A stretch of DNA of 64,000 nucleotides from Pseudomonas sp. MM213 (GCF_020423045.1 NZ_CP081943.1:1860001-1924000), one strand, 5' to 3'; positions 43,646 to 53,239 are shown, counted from the first letter of the stretch. Notes: generated from the sequence alone by a model not told the origin. Made by a program: numbers and translations.

Positions 43646-44341
43646 TTAATTACATCCATCGATACCGCAGACTTGACCGCTGAACGACTCCTCCTCGCCC
43701 TTTGCTTCCAAATACATTTGATTCAATGCTTGGAGAAAGTCCTCTGTAGGCTGAGCACCCGACATGGAAAATGCATTATTGAACACAAAAAACGGTACAC
43801 CTGAGCCGAATTTGGCGGCTGCGTGCTCGTCTTCCTGCATCTGAAGGCGCAATTCCATGGACGACCAGGCGAGTCGAATCGACTCATCAGATACCCCTAC
43901 AGATTTTGCTATCGACTCTAAACTGCCTCGGTCGAACAGTGATTTACCCTGGGTGGTACTTTGCTCATAGAGCGCTTCCACCAGGTTTTTCTTCACTGCT
44001 TCATCTTCGACTGCTTTGACTAATACGTGCGCATCCGCAGTGTCACCAAACAGCATGGTTTCGAAACGGTAATCAAGCCCCGAAGATTGGCCATATTGCT
44101 TCACCGTACTCATCATGGTTACAGCAGCGGCTGGACTACCCAATTTACGCTTGAGGGCTCCTACCATAGGCTCAGCAACGTGGTTCGGGGCTAGACGGTA
44201 AGCTCTAACGTTGACTTGAACGCTGTCCTTGTGAGGGAAGTTTTCAAGCGCTTTTTCAAAACGACGCTTAGCGACCCAGCACCAAGGACAGACGTAATCA
44301 GACCAAATATCTACTACGAATTTCTTCGAAACACTGCTCAT
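43646..44341 (-). CDS. DsbA-family FrnE-like thiol oxidoreductase
   Basis: 231 residues, no signal peptide, so cytoplasmic. VDIWSDYVCPWCWVAKRRFE holds the CPWC active site; cis-Pro loop GVPFFVFNNAFSMSGAQ near 181. The C-terminal VCGIDGCN supplies an extra cysteine pair, like the second motif in FrnE of Deinococcus. It is the intact counterpart of the 5' remnant at 3758. Confidence 0.93.
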   Translation of the reverse strand: MSSVSKKFVVDIWSDYVCPWCWVAKRRFEKALENFPHKDSVQVNVRAYRLAPNHVAEPMVGALKRKLGSPAAAVTMMSTVKQYGQSSGLDYRFETMLFGDTADAHVLVKAVEDEAVKKNLVEALYEQSTTQGKSLFDRGSLESIAKSVGVSDESIRLAWSSMELRLQMQEDEHAAAKFGSGVPFFVFNNAFSMSGAQPTEDFLQALNQMYLEAKGEEESFSGQVCGIDGCN

Positions 44342-44406
44342 AAATCACTCAGTTTTAAAGGAAATAGAAGAAGTCGTCGCTATTGCGGGAAGGCTAAAAG
44401 CGACTG

Positions 44407-45030
44407 TTAACAACTCTGTTGATGCCCACTGGTATGTCTGATCTCACGAGCAGCCATTGCGGCTGATCGCTCCACCGATTCGAGCAAGCAGTCGAACCCA
44501 GCTAAGGGATCTGCTGATCTGCCCAATGTCCAATCAATGAGACTCGCCCCCTCTAATGCGCTCAACAGCATGAATGCATAGGATTGAGCGGGCTTGGCCA
44601 GTAACCAGCCTTTCTGAATAGCAGCCTCACTGATGGCTCTCTGGAGCCAGTCAAGTTGCGTCTCGAAAAAGACTCGAGTAAGAACTTGAAGCGATGAAGG
44701 TAGTGCAGCCATTTCTGCCGCCAGTGCGCCACACAAAGGTAGAAGCCCATCATTCGCACTGACAACAAACAGACGAGAAAAAGCTCGAAGCCGCATCAAA
44801 GGATCCTTATCAGTGTCTTCAATTGACCTAATGGTCGCTTCGAAGCGATTGATTGAGTCTTTGATCAACTCTTGACCGAGACACTCTTTGGTCGGGAAGT
44901 GATGATGAATGCTGGCTTTTCTAATACCAATCGTCGCGGCTAGATCAGCGTAACTAAATGCTGAGTAGCCCTTAGACCTCATCTGGTTTTCCGCGACTTT
45001 TAACAGCGCTGCTCTTGTCGAAACAGACAT
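44407..45030 (-). CDS. TetR-family regulator 1, candidate redox sensor
   Basis: 207 residues. N-terminal HTH: YSAFSYADLAATIGIRKASI then HHHFPTKECL (about 22-52). The ligand domain carries LLPLCGALAAEMAALPSSL, with Cys100, shared with the second TetR. NemR-type regulators sense electrophiles via a cysteine in this region. It sits in the operon driven by site F, with OsmC, SDR, FrnE and Trx, so autoregulation is expected. Best candidate repressor for the CTACC-GGTAG promoters. Confidence 0.9.
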   Translation of the reverse strand: MSVSTRAALLKVAENQMRSKGYSAFSYADLAATIGIRKASIHHHFPTKECLGQELIKDSINRFEATIRSIEDTDKDPLMRLRAFSRLFVVSANDGLLPLCGALAAEMAALPSSLQVLTRVFFETQLDWLQRAISEAAIQKGWLLAKPAQSYAFMLLSALEGASLIDWTLGRSADPLAGFDCLLESVERSAAMAAREIRHTSGHQQSC

Positions 45031-45205
45031 TGAAAACTCCTGCGGCTAGGGTTCAGCCGCCCTACACCAAAAGCTGGCAAGCTGATGCCAACTGGGCCAG
45101 TCAAATGGCCTTGGATTAACGTTCGAGCCATTGCACCTCCCAGCACTCTTGGTGATGGAATGGAAGTCGACTTAGGCGACTTCCATCAGACAGCGTTAGC
45201 TGAAA

Positions 45206-45979
45206 TCAGGCACGAACGGCCATAATTCCCGCATCCACGTCCCAGATAGCACCGGTCACCCAGGATGTCTTGTCCGACAGCAGGAACACGATGGTGTTGG
45301 CCACATCTTCCGGAACACCAACTCGGCCCAGTGGGTGAAAATCGTTCAGCGACTTCATCGCTTCTGGGATCGCCTCTTTGTCCATGAAACCTTCATAGAT
45401 CGAGGTGTGAACGATCCCTGGCGAGACGGCGTTGACGCGGATACCCGAGTGAGCCAATTCAATTGCCAGGTTACGGGTCAAGGCGTGCAGACCTGCCTTC
45501 GCCATGGAGTAGGCAGAGGCCGGCGAACCTGCCAGTGCGGCCTGTGCACCGATGGAGCCGACGTTGACAATTGACCCTTCGCGCTTGGCGGCGAGCATGT
45601 TCTTGACTACTGCCTGGGTGATGAAGAACGTCGCACGGTTGAGAGACAGGTACATGTCGTACTCAGCTTCGTCGTGCTCGGTGAAGGCTTTGGGAATGAA
45701 TATGCCAGCGGAGTTCACCATCAGGCTGATATCGCTATGGTTGGCGTTGATTTCGTTGCGAACGAAATTCATGCCATCTTCAGTCATGAGGTTTGCGACT
45801 ATCACAGAAACCGGGCCAAGCGCGCTCAACTCGCTACGGACGGCGTCTGCCTTGTCTTGTTTGCTGCCAGTCAACACCACACTGCCACCAGCTTTCAGCA
45901 CCATGCGGGCAGTTTCCAGACCCATACCACTGGTACCACCTACAACAAGCAATTTCTTACCTTTGAAAAAATCGTTCAT
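45206..45979 (-). CDS. SDR-family oxidoreductase
   Basis: 257 residues, classical [18 protein letters not shown] near 11, NSAGIF near 88, VNVGSIG Ser region near 138, YSMAK near 157, and [17 protein letters not shown]-terminal. Reduces a carbonyl with NAD(P)H. Positioned between OsmC and TetR in the site F operon. Confidence 0.92.
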   Translation of the reverse strand: MNDFFKGKKLLVVGGTSGMGLETARMVLKAGGSVVLTGSKQDKADAVRSELSALGPVSVIVANLMTEDGMNFVRNEINANHSDISLMVNSAGIFIPKAFTEHDEAEYDMYLSLNRATFFITQAVVKNMLAAKREGSIVNVGSIGAQAALAGSPASAYSMAKAGLHALTRNLAIELAHSGIRVNAVSPGIVHTSIYEGFMDKEAIPEAMKSLNDFHPLGRVGVPEDVANTIVFLLSDKTSWVTGAIWDVDAGIMAVRA

Positions 45980-46076
45980 TTCATGCTCCAGTTAACTAAA
46001 TTTCCGAAAATTGCAGCGCCAGAGATCATTCGTCTGCTGGCGCTCTTAGGGTTCAGAGAGTCAAACCCGACGAAAA

Positions 46077-46631
46077 TCAGTCCTCACGAACCTCGAGGGT
46101 CGGCACCATACGGATGGCTTTCGAGAAGTTGGCATAGTTGACCGACGTCTTGAGTACATTCTTGTGCAACTCTTCCACGCGTTCACGGGGCGCATCGGTG
46201 TGCAGGCGAACGACGAAGCTCACTTCGTCGTAGCCTGGGTTGACGCTCTCGTCGAGGCCCAAGAAACCACGCAGGTCGAGGGTACCGTCCGTCTCAATTT
46301 CCAGACTGTGGATCTTGATACCCATCATGGCGGCGTTGGCCGCATAGCCCACCGACATGCAAGCGTTGAGAGCGGCCATTAGCAGTTCTTGAGGGTTAGG
46401 CGCAGTGTTCTGGCCCAGCAACTCATTTGGCTCATCGGCGACAATTTCGAAATCACGCGAATAGGTCTCACCGGCCAAGCTGTAGCGGCTGACTTTCGCC
46501 ACAGAGCGAGTCTGGCCTTTCCACTGGGTCTTGACGTTAAAGCTCGCGTGACGCTTGGTAGCATCCTCAGCAACGCCTTGGGCAAACTGCTGCAGGGCAG
46601 CTACGTCAATACCATTCAGGTTATTCGTCAT
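46077..46631 (-). CDS. OsmC-family peroxiredoxin-like protein
   Basis: 184 residues. OsmC fold: NTAPNPQELLMAALNACMSV holds the conserved Glu and first catalytic Cys; the second OsmC Cys is not evident, replaced by VNYANFSKAIR. Length fits the OsmC/YhfA-like group. It reduces organic hydroperoxides or handles acylated thiols. The ATG at 46631 has AGAGGA eight bases before it. First gene of the site F operon. Confidence 0.9.
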   Translation of the reverse strand: MTNNLNGIDVAALQQFAQGVAEDATKRHASFNVKTQWKGQTRSVAKVSRYSLAGETYSRDFEIVADEPNELLGQNTAPNPQELLMAALNACMSVGYAANAAMMGIKIHSLEIETDGTLDLRGFLGLDESVNPGYDEVSFVVRLHTDAPRERVEELHKNVLKTSVNYANFSKAIRMVPTLEVRED

Positions 46632-46687
46632 TTGATAAGTCCTCTGTGGAATGCATTTTTGCGAGTGGGTTGTTGTTCGACGAAATA

Positions 46688-46716
46688 ACTCTACCAACTG
46701 GTAGGATGGGTTGCAA
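46688..46716 (-). promoter_or_regulatory. Promoter with embedded operator variant (site F, osmC-tetR operon)
   Basis: Minus strand: TTGCAA, 17 bases (CCCATCCTACCAGTTGG), TAGAGT. Here CTACC and GGTAG are only 4 bases apart (CTACCAGTTGGTAG), four bases closer than the others, but the -35/-10 frame is the same. It is 57 bases before osmC. Confidence 0.6.
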
Positions 46717-47017
46717 TAGGATTTTTGTTAAATCTGATGAGCCACCCAAGCTGCTAATGAAGCAACCGGCTCTCAAGCCACATTAAACGTAGCGCATAGC
46801 AAAGCACCGCCTGTCCGAGCGGACAGACGGAGGCAGCACCTGAACAGGCATGCGCACGTAACATTTTGTGTTTGGGCGAAGAAATACCGCTAAGGAGAGA
46901 ATATCTTTAGCGCATCTGAGGGATAACGAGATGGGGCCCACCTAAAAAGATGGGCAGAAACAATAACTTGAGGAGAAATCTGCTAGCCAAATGGCAACAA
47001 GATGTTCTAAGCGTAAG
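46717..47017. other. Gene-free region between osmC promoter and second TetR
   Basis: No gene visible. A 7-bp perfect hairpin, CTGTCCG-AG-CGGACAG, is at 46811-46826. Confidence 0.5.
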
Positions 47018-47581
47018 TTACGATACGATAATATTTTTCAAAATCAAATCAAACCCAGACTGATCAACCACCTTGTCGTTGAGCGCCCAGGAAACAAAAC
47101 TGCTACCTTCAAGCAAGCTCAAAATCGCTCGTGAGATCTCTTTAGGATTGAGATCTGCTTTTATCACCTTCTGGGATTGACCTATTACTAGGTTACTTTC
47201 CAACCAGGCAATATGTATTTCGAAGAATTTTTTGGTCAACTCTTTAAGGCTGTCAGGTAGAGCAGAAAGTTCAGCAGCAAGCGCACCGCAAAGAGGTAGC
47301 ATTCCATTTTTTGAGCTATCGACAAACAGCGCTGAAAACTCTTTCAATCGAACGATTGTATCGGAGCTTTCTTCGTTTATTAACTCCAAATTCTTGGCAA
47401 ACCTAAAAAGATAACTCTCAATAACGGCAATTCCGAGCCCTTCCTTTGTAGGAAAGTGGTGATGAATACTCGCCTTTTTTATACCAATTTCGTCAGCCAA
47501 ATCTGCATAGCTAAATGCAGCGTAGCCTTTGGTGCGCAGCAACATCTCGGCGGTGGTTAAAAGGTCGGAACGCGTACTCAT
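47018..47581 (-). CDS. TetR-family regulator 2, paralogue of regulator 1
   Basis: 187 residues. HTH YAAFSYADLADEIGIKKASI then HHHFPTKEGL, and the shared MLPLCGALAAELSALPDSL with Cys98. About half of its residues match regulator 1. It sits downstream of the amino-acid permease but has its own promoter at 47611-47639. It may control a subset of the CTACC-GGTAG sites or compete with regulator 1. Confidence 0.9.
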   Translation of the reverse strand: MSTRSDLLTTAEMLLRTKGYAAFSYADLADEIGIKKASIHHHFPTKEGLGIAVIESYLFRFAKNLELINEESSDTIVRLKEFSALFVDSSKNGMLPLCGALAAELSALPDSLKELTKKFFEIHIAWLESNLVIGQSQKVIKADLNPKEISRAILSLLEGSSFVSWALNDKVVDQSGFDLILKNIIVS

Positions 47582-47610
47582 AAAGCCTACCTAGAATTTT
47601 TGATACATGC

Positions 47611-47639
47611 ATATTAACTGTCTTAGCACTATAGTTCAA
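47611..47639 (-). promoter_or_regulatory. Sigma-70-type promoter of tetR 2
   Basis: Minus strand TTGAAC, 17 bases, TAATAT, 30 bases before the start codon. No CTACC-GGTAG inverted repeat in the spacer. Confidence 0.6.
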
Positions 47640-47644
47640 CTCAA

Positions 47645-47682
47645 AGCGATGAGAGAACGTCGTGAAACGTGCCCTCATCGCT
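47645..47682 (-). terminator. Stem-loop between permease and tetR 2
   Basis: AGCGATGAG/CTCATCGCT, a perfect 9-bp stem 7 bases after the permease stop on the minus strand, enclosing an ACGT-containing inner pair. Confidence 0.6.
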
Positions 47683-47688
47683 ATTAAG

Positions 47689-49176
47689 CTAGACTCCTAC
47701 ATGGTTGGAAGTGCCCTCAATCTCTTCCGAGCCCGTTGCTTTGGAGCGGACGGTCTTCGACCATCCCAGCATCAGTGCTCCCGCGACTAACGGTATAGAA
47801 AGAACAGTGTAAGTTCCGTTGGGATAATCGAAGCCCAAGAGAACCAATACCAAGAGCAAAAAACCAAGAGTTAACCAAGAGGTGAACGGCGCGCCAGGCA
47901 TCCTAAATGAGACCATCGCGACCTCCCCTCTTTTTACGGCGCGACGGTAATTTATTTGAGATAAGACGATAAAGGCCCACGTAGAGAGAATCCCCAACGT
48001 TACCAGGTTCAACAACAGTTCGAATAGCTGAGATGGAATCAAGAAGTTCAAAAGCACACCAAAAACGTTAATCCCCATGGTAACCAAGATCCCCATATAG
48101 GGTACCCCTTGGGTGCTCATACGCTTAAATAGTTTTGGCGCTGACCCACCCATGGCTAGCGATCTCAACACGCGCCCAGTGGCATACAAACCAGAATTGA
48201 GACTTGAGAGCGCCGCCGTCATTACAACGATGTTCATAATGGAGCCAATTCCAGGAATACCAAGCGCCTCAAAGAAAGTTACAAAAGGACTAACGTTGGC
48301 GCTATAGGCTGTCCACGGCAGTACAGTGACAAGCAAGAATACTGAACCCACGTAAAACAGACTTATTCTCCAGATCACACCATTGATTGCTTTTGGGATA
48401 ACACTTCTAGCATCCGCCGTCTCACCGGCAGCGGTTCCCACCAACTCTATGCTCGCATAAGCAAAGATTACGCCTTGCACGATGATGATTGCTGGCAGAA
48501 GCCCATGAGGAAATATACCCCCGTTATCCGCGATCAAATGCAGGCCAGGAATATGTCCTGCCACCTCATGGCCAGTAGCAAAAAAGAACGACCCGATCAC
48601 CAAAAAAATACTGATTGCCGCGACTTTTATCACGGCGAACCAGAATTCCATTTCGCCAAACCATTTGACACCGACCATATTCATCAATGTCACTACACCC
48701 AAAGCGCTTAGAGCGAATACCCACTGCGGAACATCCGAAAACACACTCCAGTATTTCATGTAAATAGCAATGGCTGTTATATCAACAACACCTGTTAATG
48801 CCCAAACTACGAAATACATCCAACCCGCAACGAAAGAAGCACGCTCCCCCATAAACTCCCTTGTATAGGATACAAAACTCCCACTGCTTGGACGGTGCAT
48901 CACAAGCTCACCCAGCGCCCTCAAAATGAAAAAAGCAAATACTCCACAAACCAAATAAACTAACGCAAGTGCAGGCCCCGCAATTTGCAGTCTAGCCCCA
49001 GCGCCCAAGAACAATCCAGTACCGATGGCTCCACCTAGCGCCATCATTTGCACATGACGCTTCTTTAAATGCTTTGAATATCCGCTTTCATGGGAATCAA
49101 GCCAGTTCGACCTATCGTTTAGTTCGCTGCTGCATTGAACTGCTGAGAGGGGTTGTATTTTTTTTTGTTTTTTCAT
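47689..49176 (-). CDS. Amino-acid permease (APC family, AnsP/AroP-like)
   Basis: 495 residues, 12 membrane segments. Family motif HLKKRHVQMMALGGAIGTGL (about 36-55), then FLGAGARL; ELVMHRPSSGSFVSYTREF near 92; the usual EGTS-like tail. Sequence feel is closest to L-asparagine permease AnsP. Substrate inferred only. Its ~200-base leader is preceded by site E. Confidence 0.9.
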   Translation of the reverse strand: MKKQKKIQPLSAVQCSSELNDRSNWLDSHESGYSKHLKKRHVQMMALGGAIGTGLFLGAGARLQIAGPALALVYLVCGVFAFFILRALGELVMHRPSSGSFVSYTREFMGERASFVAGWMYFVVWALTGVVDITAIAIYMKYWSVFSDVPQWVFALSALGVVTLMNMVGVKWFGEMEFWFAVIKVAAISIFLVIGSFFFATGHEVAGHIPGLHLIADNGGIFPHGLLPAIIIVQGVIFAYASIELVGTAAGETADARSVIPKAINGVIWRISLFYVGSVFLLVTVLPWTAYSANVSPFVTFFEALGIPGIGSIMNIVVMTAALSSLNSGLYATGRVLRSLAMGGSAPKLFKRMSTQGVPYMGILVTMGINVFGVLLNFLIPSQLFELLLNLVTLGILSTWAFIVLSQINYRRAVKRGEVAMVSFRMPGAPFTSWLTLGFLLLVLVLLGFDYPNGTYTVLSIPLVAGALMLGWSKTVRSKATGSEEIEGTSNHVGV

Positions 49177-49379
49177 GTTTCACCCAAGCGATTAATTTGC
49201 AGTTTTTTTTCTTATCCCTTGCAAACTTAACTTCTTCTTCCCATTCCAAACGGGAAGTGCGAGAGAAGCCTTGAGCTCACAGCGCCGTAAAAGACACTAA
49301 ACCTCTCCCGCTCAATACCATTGCACGCTCAGATCATCGCTATTCGGTCGACCAGGTAGCGAAATTCCGAGACACAAAA

Positions 49380-49408
49380 AACCTACCATTCACATGGTAG
49401 CCATGCAA
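49380..49408 (-). promoter_or_regulatory. Promoter with embedded CTACC-N8-GGTAG operator (site E)
   Basis: Minus strand: TTGCAT, 17 bases (GGCTACCATGTGAATGG), TAGGTT. It points toward the amino-acid permease. A weaker half-site (CAACC-TTAT-GGTAG, 49465-49478) lies on the metC side. No gene is seen between 49177 and 49565. Confidence 0.65.
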
Positions 49409-49565
49409 ATTCTATTTTTAAGTATTTTTAAATCTTTGTTTTTAAACGTATTTTATTTACATGCCAACCTTATGGTAGACATCTAAGATGAATAGCATTT
49501 TAATCTTGAATCTGCGGCAGATAGCGCGCAACCCAACCTCACCAACGCAAGAATTGGAAGCCGGT

Positions 49566-50735
49566 ATGAAAAAATACAAAACCGTACAAACCCTACTTGC
49601 CCACGCTTCTATCGAGCCTGAGCAGCATCATGGCTTCGTGAATACACCTGTTTACCGGGGTTCTACCGTAGCTTTCCCTACGTGTGAATCGATGCGCGAA
49701 GGACGCCAAAAATATACGTATGGCCGGTGGAACAACCCTTCGACGGAGGCATTGACTCAAGCCCTCCAGCAGTTGGAGGGAGCGGAAGGCACGGTCCTTT
49801 GCCCTTCAGGTCTCTCCGCATGTACGACTGCCATACTGTCCGTGGTGGGAGCTGGGGATCACCTCCTGATTGCCGACAACGTGTATTCGCCGATAAGGGC
49901 ATTCTGTGAGCAGGTGGGTCACCGCCTGGGAATCGAGGTCTCGTTCTACGACCCGACAATAGGTGCCGGCATCGTAGATTTCCTCAAGCCAAACACTAAG
50001 GCCATCTATACCGAATCTCCTGGCTCCTTGACTCTGGAAATACAAGACATCCCGGCGATAGCCAAGGTTGCCCATGAGCATGACATCCTGGTTATTGCAG
50101 ACAATACATGGGGTACACCGCTTTACTTTCCGTCACTCGAACTTGGTGTGGATCTTTCCATCATGGCCGCGACGAAATATATCGTCGGTCACTCCGATGC
50201 TGTTCTTGGTACTGTTTCGGCTTCAAAGCGTGCGTGGGACAGCCTTAAACGATTCCATTTCAACATGGGCTTGTTTGCCAGCCCTGATGACGTGACGCTG
50301 GCACTTCGGGGAATGAGGACGCTAGATGTTCGACTTGAACGTCATTATAAAAACGCGACGATGGTGGCTAAGTGGCTGGAAACACGCGAGGAAGTTGAGG
50401 CAGTTTATTATCCTGCATTAGAGTCTCACCCTCAGCACCACTTATGGAAAAGGGATTTTAAAGGAGCATCGGGTTTACTGTCCTTCGTGACCAAACCTTC
50501 CACACAAGCAGCAGCAGACGCACTCTTGGATAACTTATCGCTGTTTTCAATTGGCTACTCTTGGGGCGGTTTTGAAAGCTTGGCGATGATCGCAGATCCC
50601 AAACCCGTTAGAAGCGCGACCTCATGGGAGGTTGATGGGCACCTTGTGCGGCTTCATATTGGTCTTGAAGACCCATCTGACCTGATCGACGATCTCGAAA
50701 AAGGCTTTGCGAAATTTAATATGCTACGTGGCTAA
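49566..50735 (+). CDS. metC: Cystathionine beta-lyase family protein (MetC-like)
   Basis: 389 residues, Cys/Met-metabolism PLP fold. YGRWNNPSTEALTQALQQLE near 54-73, the SGLSACTTAILSV loop near 79, and the PLP Lys in MAATKYIVGHSDAV near 204. E. coli MetC type, splitting cystathionine or cysteine to release pyruvate, ammonia and thiol or H2S. The ATG at 49566 has GGAAG before it; the frame extends 26 codons upstream without support. It neighbours the sulfide-oxidation operon, which would deal with H2S produced. Confidence 0.85.
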   Translation: MKKYKTVQTLLAHASIEPEQHHGFVNTPVYRGSTVAFPTCESMREGRQKYTYGRWNNPSTEALTQALQQLEGAEGTVLCPSGLSACTTAILSVVGAGDHLLIADNVYSPIRAFCEQVGHRLGIEVSFYDPTIGAGIVDFLKPNTKAIYTESPGSLTLEIQDIPAIAKVAHEHDILVIADNTWGTPLYFPSLELGVDLSIMAATKYIVGHSDAVLGTVSASKRAWDSLKRFHFNMGLFASPDDVTLALRGMRTLDVRLERHYKNATMVAKWLETREEVEAVYYPALESHPQHHLWKRDFKGASGLLSFVTKPSTQAAADALLDNLSLFSIGYSWGGFESLAMIADPKPVRSATSWEVDGHLVRLHIGLEDPSDLIDDLEKGFAKFNMLRG

Positions 50736-50756
50736 TTTTCAGTAAGCTGATTATAT

Positions 50757-50788
50757 GCACAGCCCCTAATTGGGCTGTGCTTGCTTTT
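50757..50788 (+). terminator. Rho-independent terminator of metC
   Basis: Perfect 9-bp stem GCACAGCCC/GGGCTGTGC, 6-base loop, then TTGCTTTT. Confidence 0.85.
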
Positions 50789-50843
50789 CTGCCGGAATAT
50801 TTTACCCCAAGATTAAAATCTTCAAACTGCTCGCCGATAAGAC

Positions 50844-52160
50844 TCATCTATCTCCTTCTAAAATCTGGATCCGACGATAAAGCGTTCGCTCACTAATCCC
50901 CAATTCCTTGGCTAAATCTGCTCGCGACCCCTCGAACCCATTAAGCACCTGGGCAAGGTTTTTTAGGGACTTACTATTTCTATTATTTTTTTTGTACTGG
51001 GAGATGTGGCCAGTCACATTCGTAGGCAAATCTTTTTCCCGTACAATCCCGTCGTCACTGAACAGACGCGCCCGTTCAAGAATATTTTTTAGCTCCCTGA
51101 TATTCCCCGGAAATGAATACAGCGTGAGGCGCTTCAATGCTTCCTCGTCAATCTCAGCCCGACTGCCAGGTGCAATTCGTTTTAGATGACTTTCTATCAG
51201 CAGCGGCAAATCGTCTAAACGCTCTCTCAATGGCGGAAGCGTTATAGGGAAAGCGCTGATTCTGTAGTAGAGGTCTTCGCGAAAAGTGCCAAGTTCAACC
51301 ATATCCTTCAAAGGCTTATGAGTTGCAACAACGAGACGGAAATCAGAATGGATCGTCCGTAAACTACCCACAGGTCTAAAACTGCCCGATTCAATTAGAC
51401 GCAACAATTTGACTTGCATGGAGAGAGGCACATCGCCTATTTCGTCCAGAAAAAGCGTACCACCATGCGCAGCCTCTGCAAGCCCAATTTTCTTACTGAG
51501 CGCGCCTGTGAATGCTCCTTTTTCATGGCCAAATAATTCACTCTCGAACAGCGACTCTGAAAGGCCAGTGCAGTCGACTACAACCAGAGGTGCCTTTGAG
51601 CGCGGACTACCCATATGGAGTGCCCTAGCGAACAGCTCTTTACCGGTTCCCGACTCCCCCTGCAAAAGAACGGGAATCGGGGAAGGCGCCGCTCGCTGCA
51701 GCGCGCTCAACGCCTGTTTAAAAGACGGCGACACGCCCACTAGCCCCTGCTTTTGCGGCTGCGCAGACGCTATGTCTACGGTGATCAATCTTTCAACGTA
51801 AGCAACCACCTGGCCCTGGCGATCCAAAATGGGACGGAGCTCAACATCAACGTGTTCTGGCCCCCGGGGAGTGTGATGGATATGCAGTACCCTTTCCGCA
51901 GCATGGCTATCAAAGGCCTTTCGCATTGGACAAAGCTCACCCGCCTGATCGCAGGGAACGGCATAGCCATGCGAAACCTTGAAGCATTTGGAGCCAACGT
52001 GTGGTGTTCCCTCAACACCAAAATGCCTTTGATAGGCCTTGTTGGAGGCGATGACGTTGTACTCGACATCCAGGACGATGGTGGGTCTATCGTCATGCTC
52101 AAGGTAAGAAATCAACGCTTGAACATCTACATTGCTCGTAGTGATTAGCCCACTACTCAT
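50844..52160 (-). CDS. fisR: Sigma-54-dependent sulfide regulator FisR
   Basis: 438 residues. A PAS-like sensor (about 1-140) has cysteines C59, C70 and C77 with the C-x10-C-x6-C spacing known for FisR, where they sense polysulfide. AAA+ domain: Walker A GESGTGKE near 168, GAFTGA sigma-54 contact near 215, Walker B FLDEIGD near 240. C-terminal Fis-type HTH ADLAKELGISERTLYRRIQI. The ATG at 52160 has GGAGA before it; the longer frame upstream is rejected. It is divergent from the persulfide dioxygenase/SQR operon that FisR activates in related bacteria. Confidence 0.93.
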   Translation of the reverse strand: MSSGLITTSNVDVQALISYLEHDDRPTIVLDVEYNVIASNKAYQRHFGVEGTPHVGSKCFKVSHGYAVPCDQAGELCPMRKAFDSHAAERVLHIHHTPRGPEHVDVELRPILDRQGQVVAYVERLITVDIASAQPQKQGLVGVSPSFKQALSALQRAAPSPIPVLLQGESGTGKELFARALHMGSPRSKAPLVVVDCTGLSESLFESELFGHEKGAFTGALSKKIGLAEAAHGGTLFLDEIGDVPLSMQVKLLRLIESGSFRPVGSLRTIHSDFRLVVATHKPLKDMVELGTFREDLYYRISAFPITLPPLRERLDDLPLLIESHLKRIAPGSRAEIDEEALKRLTLYSFPGNIRELKNILERARLFSDDGIVREKDLPTNVTGHISQYKKNNRNSKSLKNLAQVLNGFEGSRADLAKELGISERTLYRRIQILEGDR

Positions 52161-52186
52161 AATCGTCTCCCGAACACGTATGTTTC

Positions 52187-52236
52187 CTGCCAAATACTGC
52201 CATAGACTGCCAGGCAACTGCCAAAAATAATGGCAG
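52187..52236 (+). promoter_or_regulatory. Helically phased CTGCCA repeats, likely FisR upstream activating site
   Basis: CTGCCA occurs at 52187, 52197, 52207 and 52218 (10, 10 and 11 bases apart, one DNA turn each) with the inverted TGGCAG at 52231. They lie about 90-120 bases before the sigma-54 promoter, the usual place for enhancer binding. Confidence 0.6.
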
Positions 52237-52304
52237 ACACGGATACCTCGCCCCGGAAACTCAGGAAACACGCTGTTTAGAGCGTTCAATGGAGAGATCA
52301 ACAC

Positions 52305-52320
52305 TGGCATGGATCTTGAG
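52305..52320 (+). promoter_or_regulatory. Sigma-54 promoter of the sulfide-oxidation operon
   Basis: TGGCAT-GGATC-TTGAG: the GG at -24 and the G of the -12 element have the correct 10-base spacing; the usual -12 GC is GA here. It is about 35 bases before the dioxygenase start. Confidence 0.55.
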
Positions 52321-52354
52321 ACTGCTGACATAGCAGCTATTCAGGAGCTATCTA

Positions 52355-53239
52355 ATGTATTTCGGCGAAAAAATACTGGTCGAAGAATTCTTTGACGAAG
52401 CGACTTCGACGTTCAGCTATCTGTTGCTTGACCGCTCAACCATGCAGTGTGCGCTCATCGATAGCGTGCTTGATTACGATCCGAAATCGGGCCGCACAAA
52501 AACGGAATCAGCCGACAGAATCGTTGCACGCGTGACGGAGCTGGGTGCATCCGTTGAATGGATCCTCGAGACTCATCTACATGCCGATCACTTGACTGCT
52601 GCACAATATTTAAAACAACGGCTAGGCGGCAAGATTGGTATCGGAAACAGAATAAAAGACGTTCAAAAAGTCTTTAGCCACTTGTTCCATACGGAAGAAG
52701 AACTTAGAAGCGGTTCCGACCAGTTTGATATTTTGTTTGATGACAACGATACGTTTCATATCGGCAGCTTAACCGCCCAAGCGTTGCATACGCCTGGGCA
52801 CACACCTGCCTGCATGACCTATCTTATCCAGGATGAACAAACAGGGCTCGCGTTCGTGGGCGATACATTGTTCATGCCTGATTACGGCACAGCAAGGTGC
52901 GACTTCCCAGGAGGGGACGCCAGAACACTCTTTCGGTCAATACATAAAATTTTGGCGCTTCCTGAATCAACCAACATCTTCATGTGCCACGATTACCGTC
53001 CCAATGGTCGACCTCTTGCGTTTATTACCAGTGTGAAAGCACAAAAACAGGAGAACATTCATGTTCGCGAAGGTACAAGCGAAGACACATTCGTGAGCAT
53101 GCGAGAAAAACGAGATGCAACACTGGATATGCCAGTTCTTATATTGCCATCCGTCCAAATCAATATGCGAGGCGGAAACATGCCAGAACCAGAGACGAAT
53201 GGCATCCGCTATCTGAAAATACCGCTCAACACGCTTTAA
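52355..53239 (+). CDS. pdo: Persulfide dioxygenase (ETHE1/Blh-like)
   Basis: 294 residues, metallo-beta-lactamase fold. Metal motif THLHADH at about 73-79, HTPGHTPAC near 145, the GDTLFMPDYGTARCDFPGG loop near 169, and MCHDY near 208. It oxidises glutathione persulfide to sulfite using Fe(II) and O2. First gene of the FisR-controlled operon; the sulfide:quinone reductase-containing protein follows. Confidence 0.93.
   Translation: MYFGEKILVEEFFDEATSTFSYLLLDRSTMQCALIDSVLDYDPKSGRTKTESADRIVARVTELGASVEWILETHLHADHLTAAQYLKQRLGGKIGIGNRIKDVQKVFSHLFHTEEELRSGSDQFDILFDDNDTFHIGSLTAQALHTPGHTPACMTYLIQDEQTGLAFVGDTLFMPDYGTARCDFPGGDARTLFRSIHKILALPESTNIFMCHDYRPNGRPLAFITSVKAQKQENIHVREGTSEDTFVSMREKRDATLDMPVLILPSVQINMRGGNMPEPETNGIRYLKIPLNTL

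Noticed and set aside
49465..49478. Operator toward metC
   Set aside because: Only one half-site (GGTAG) is good and no -35 at 17 bases fits, so I do not count it as a regulon site.
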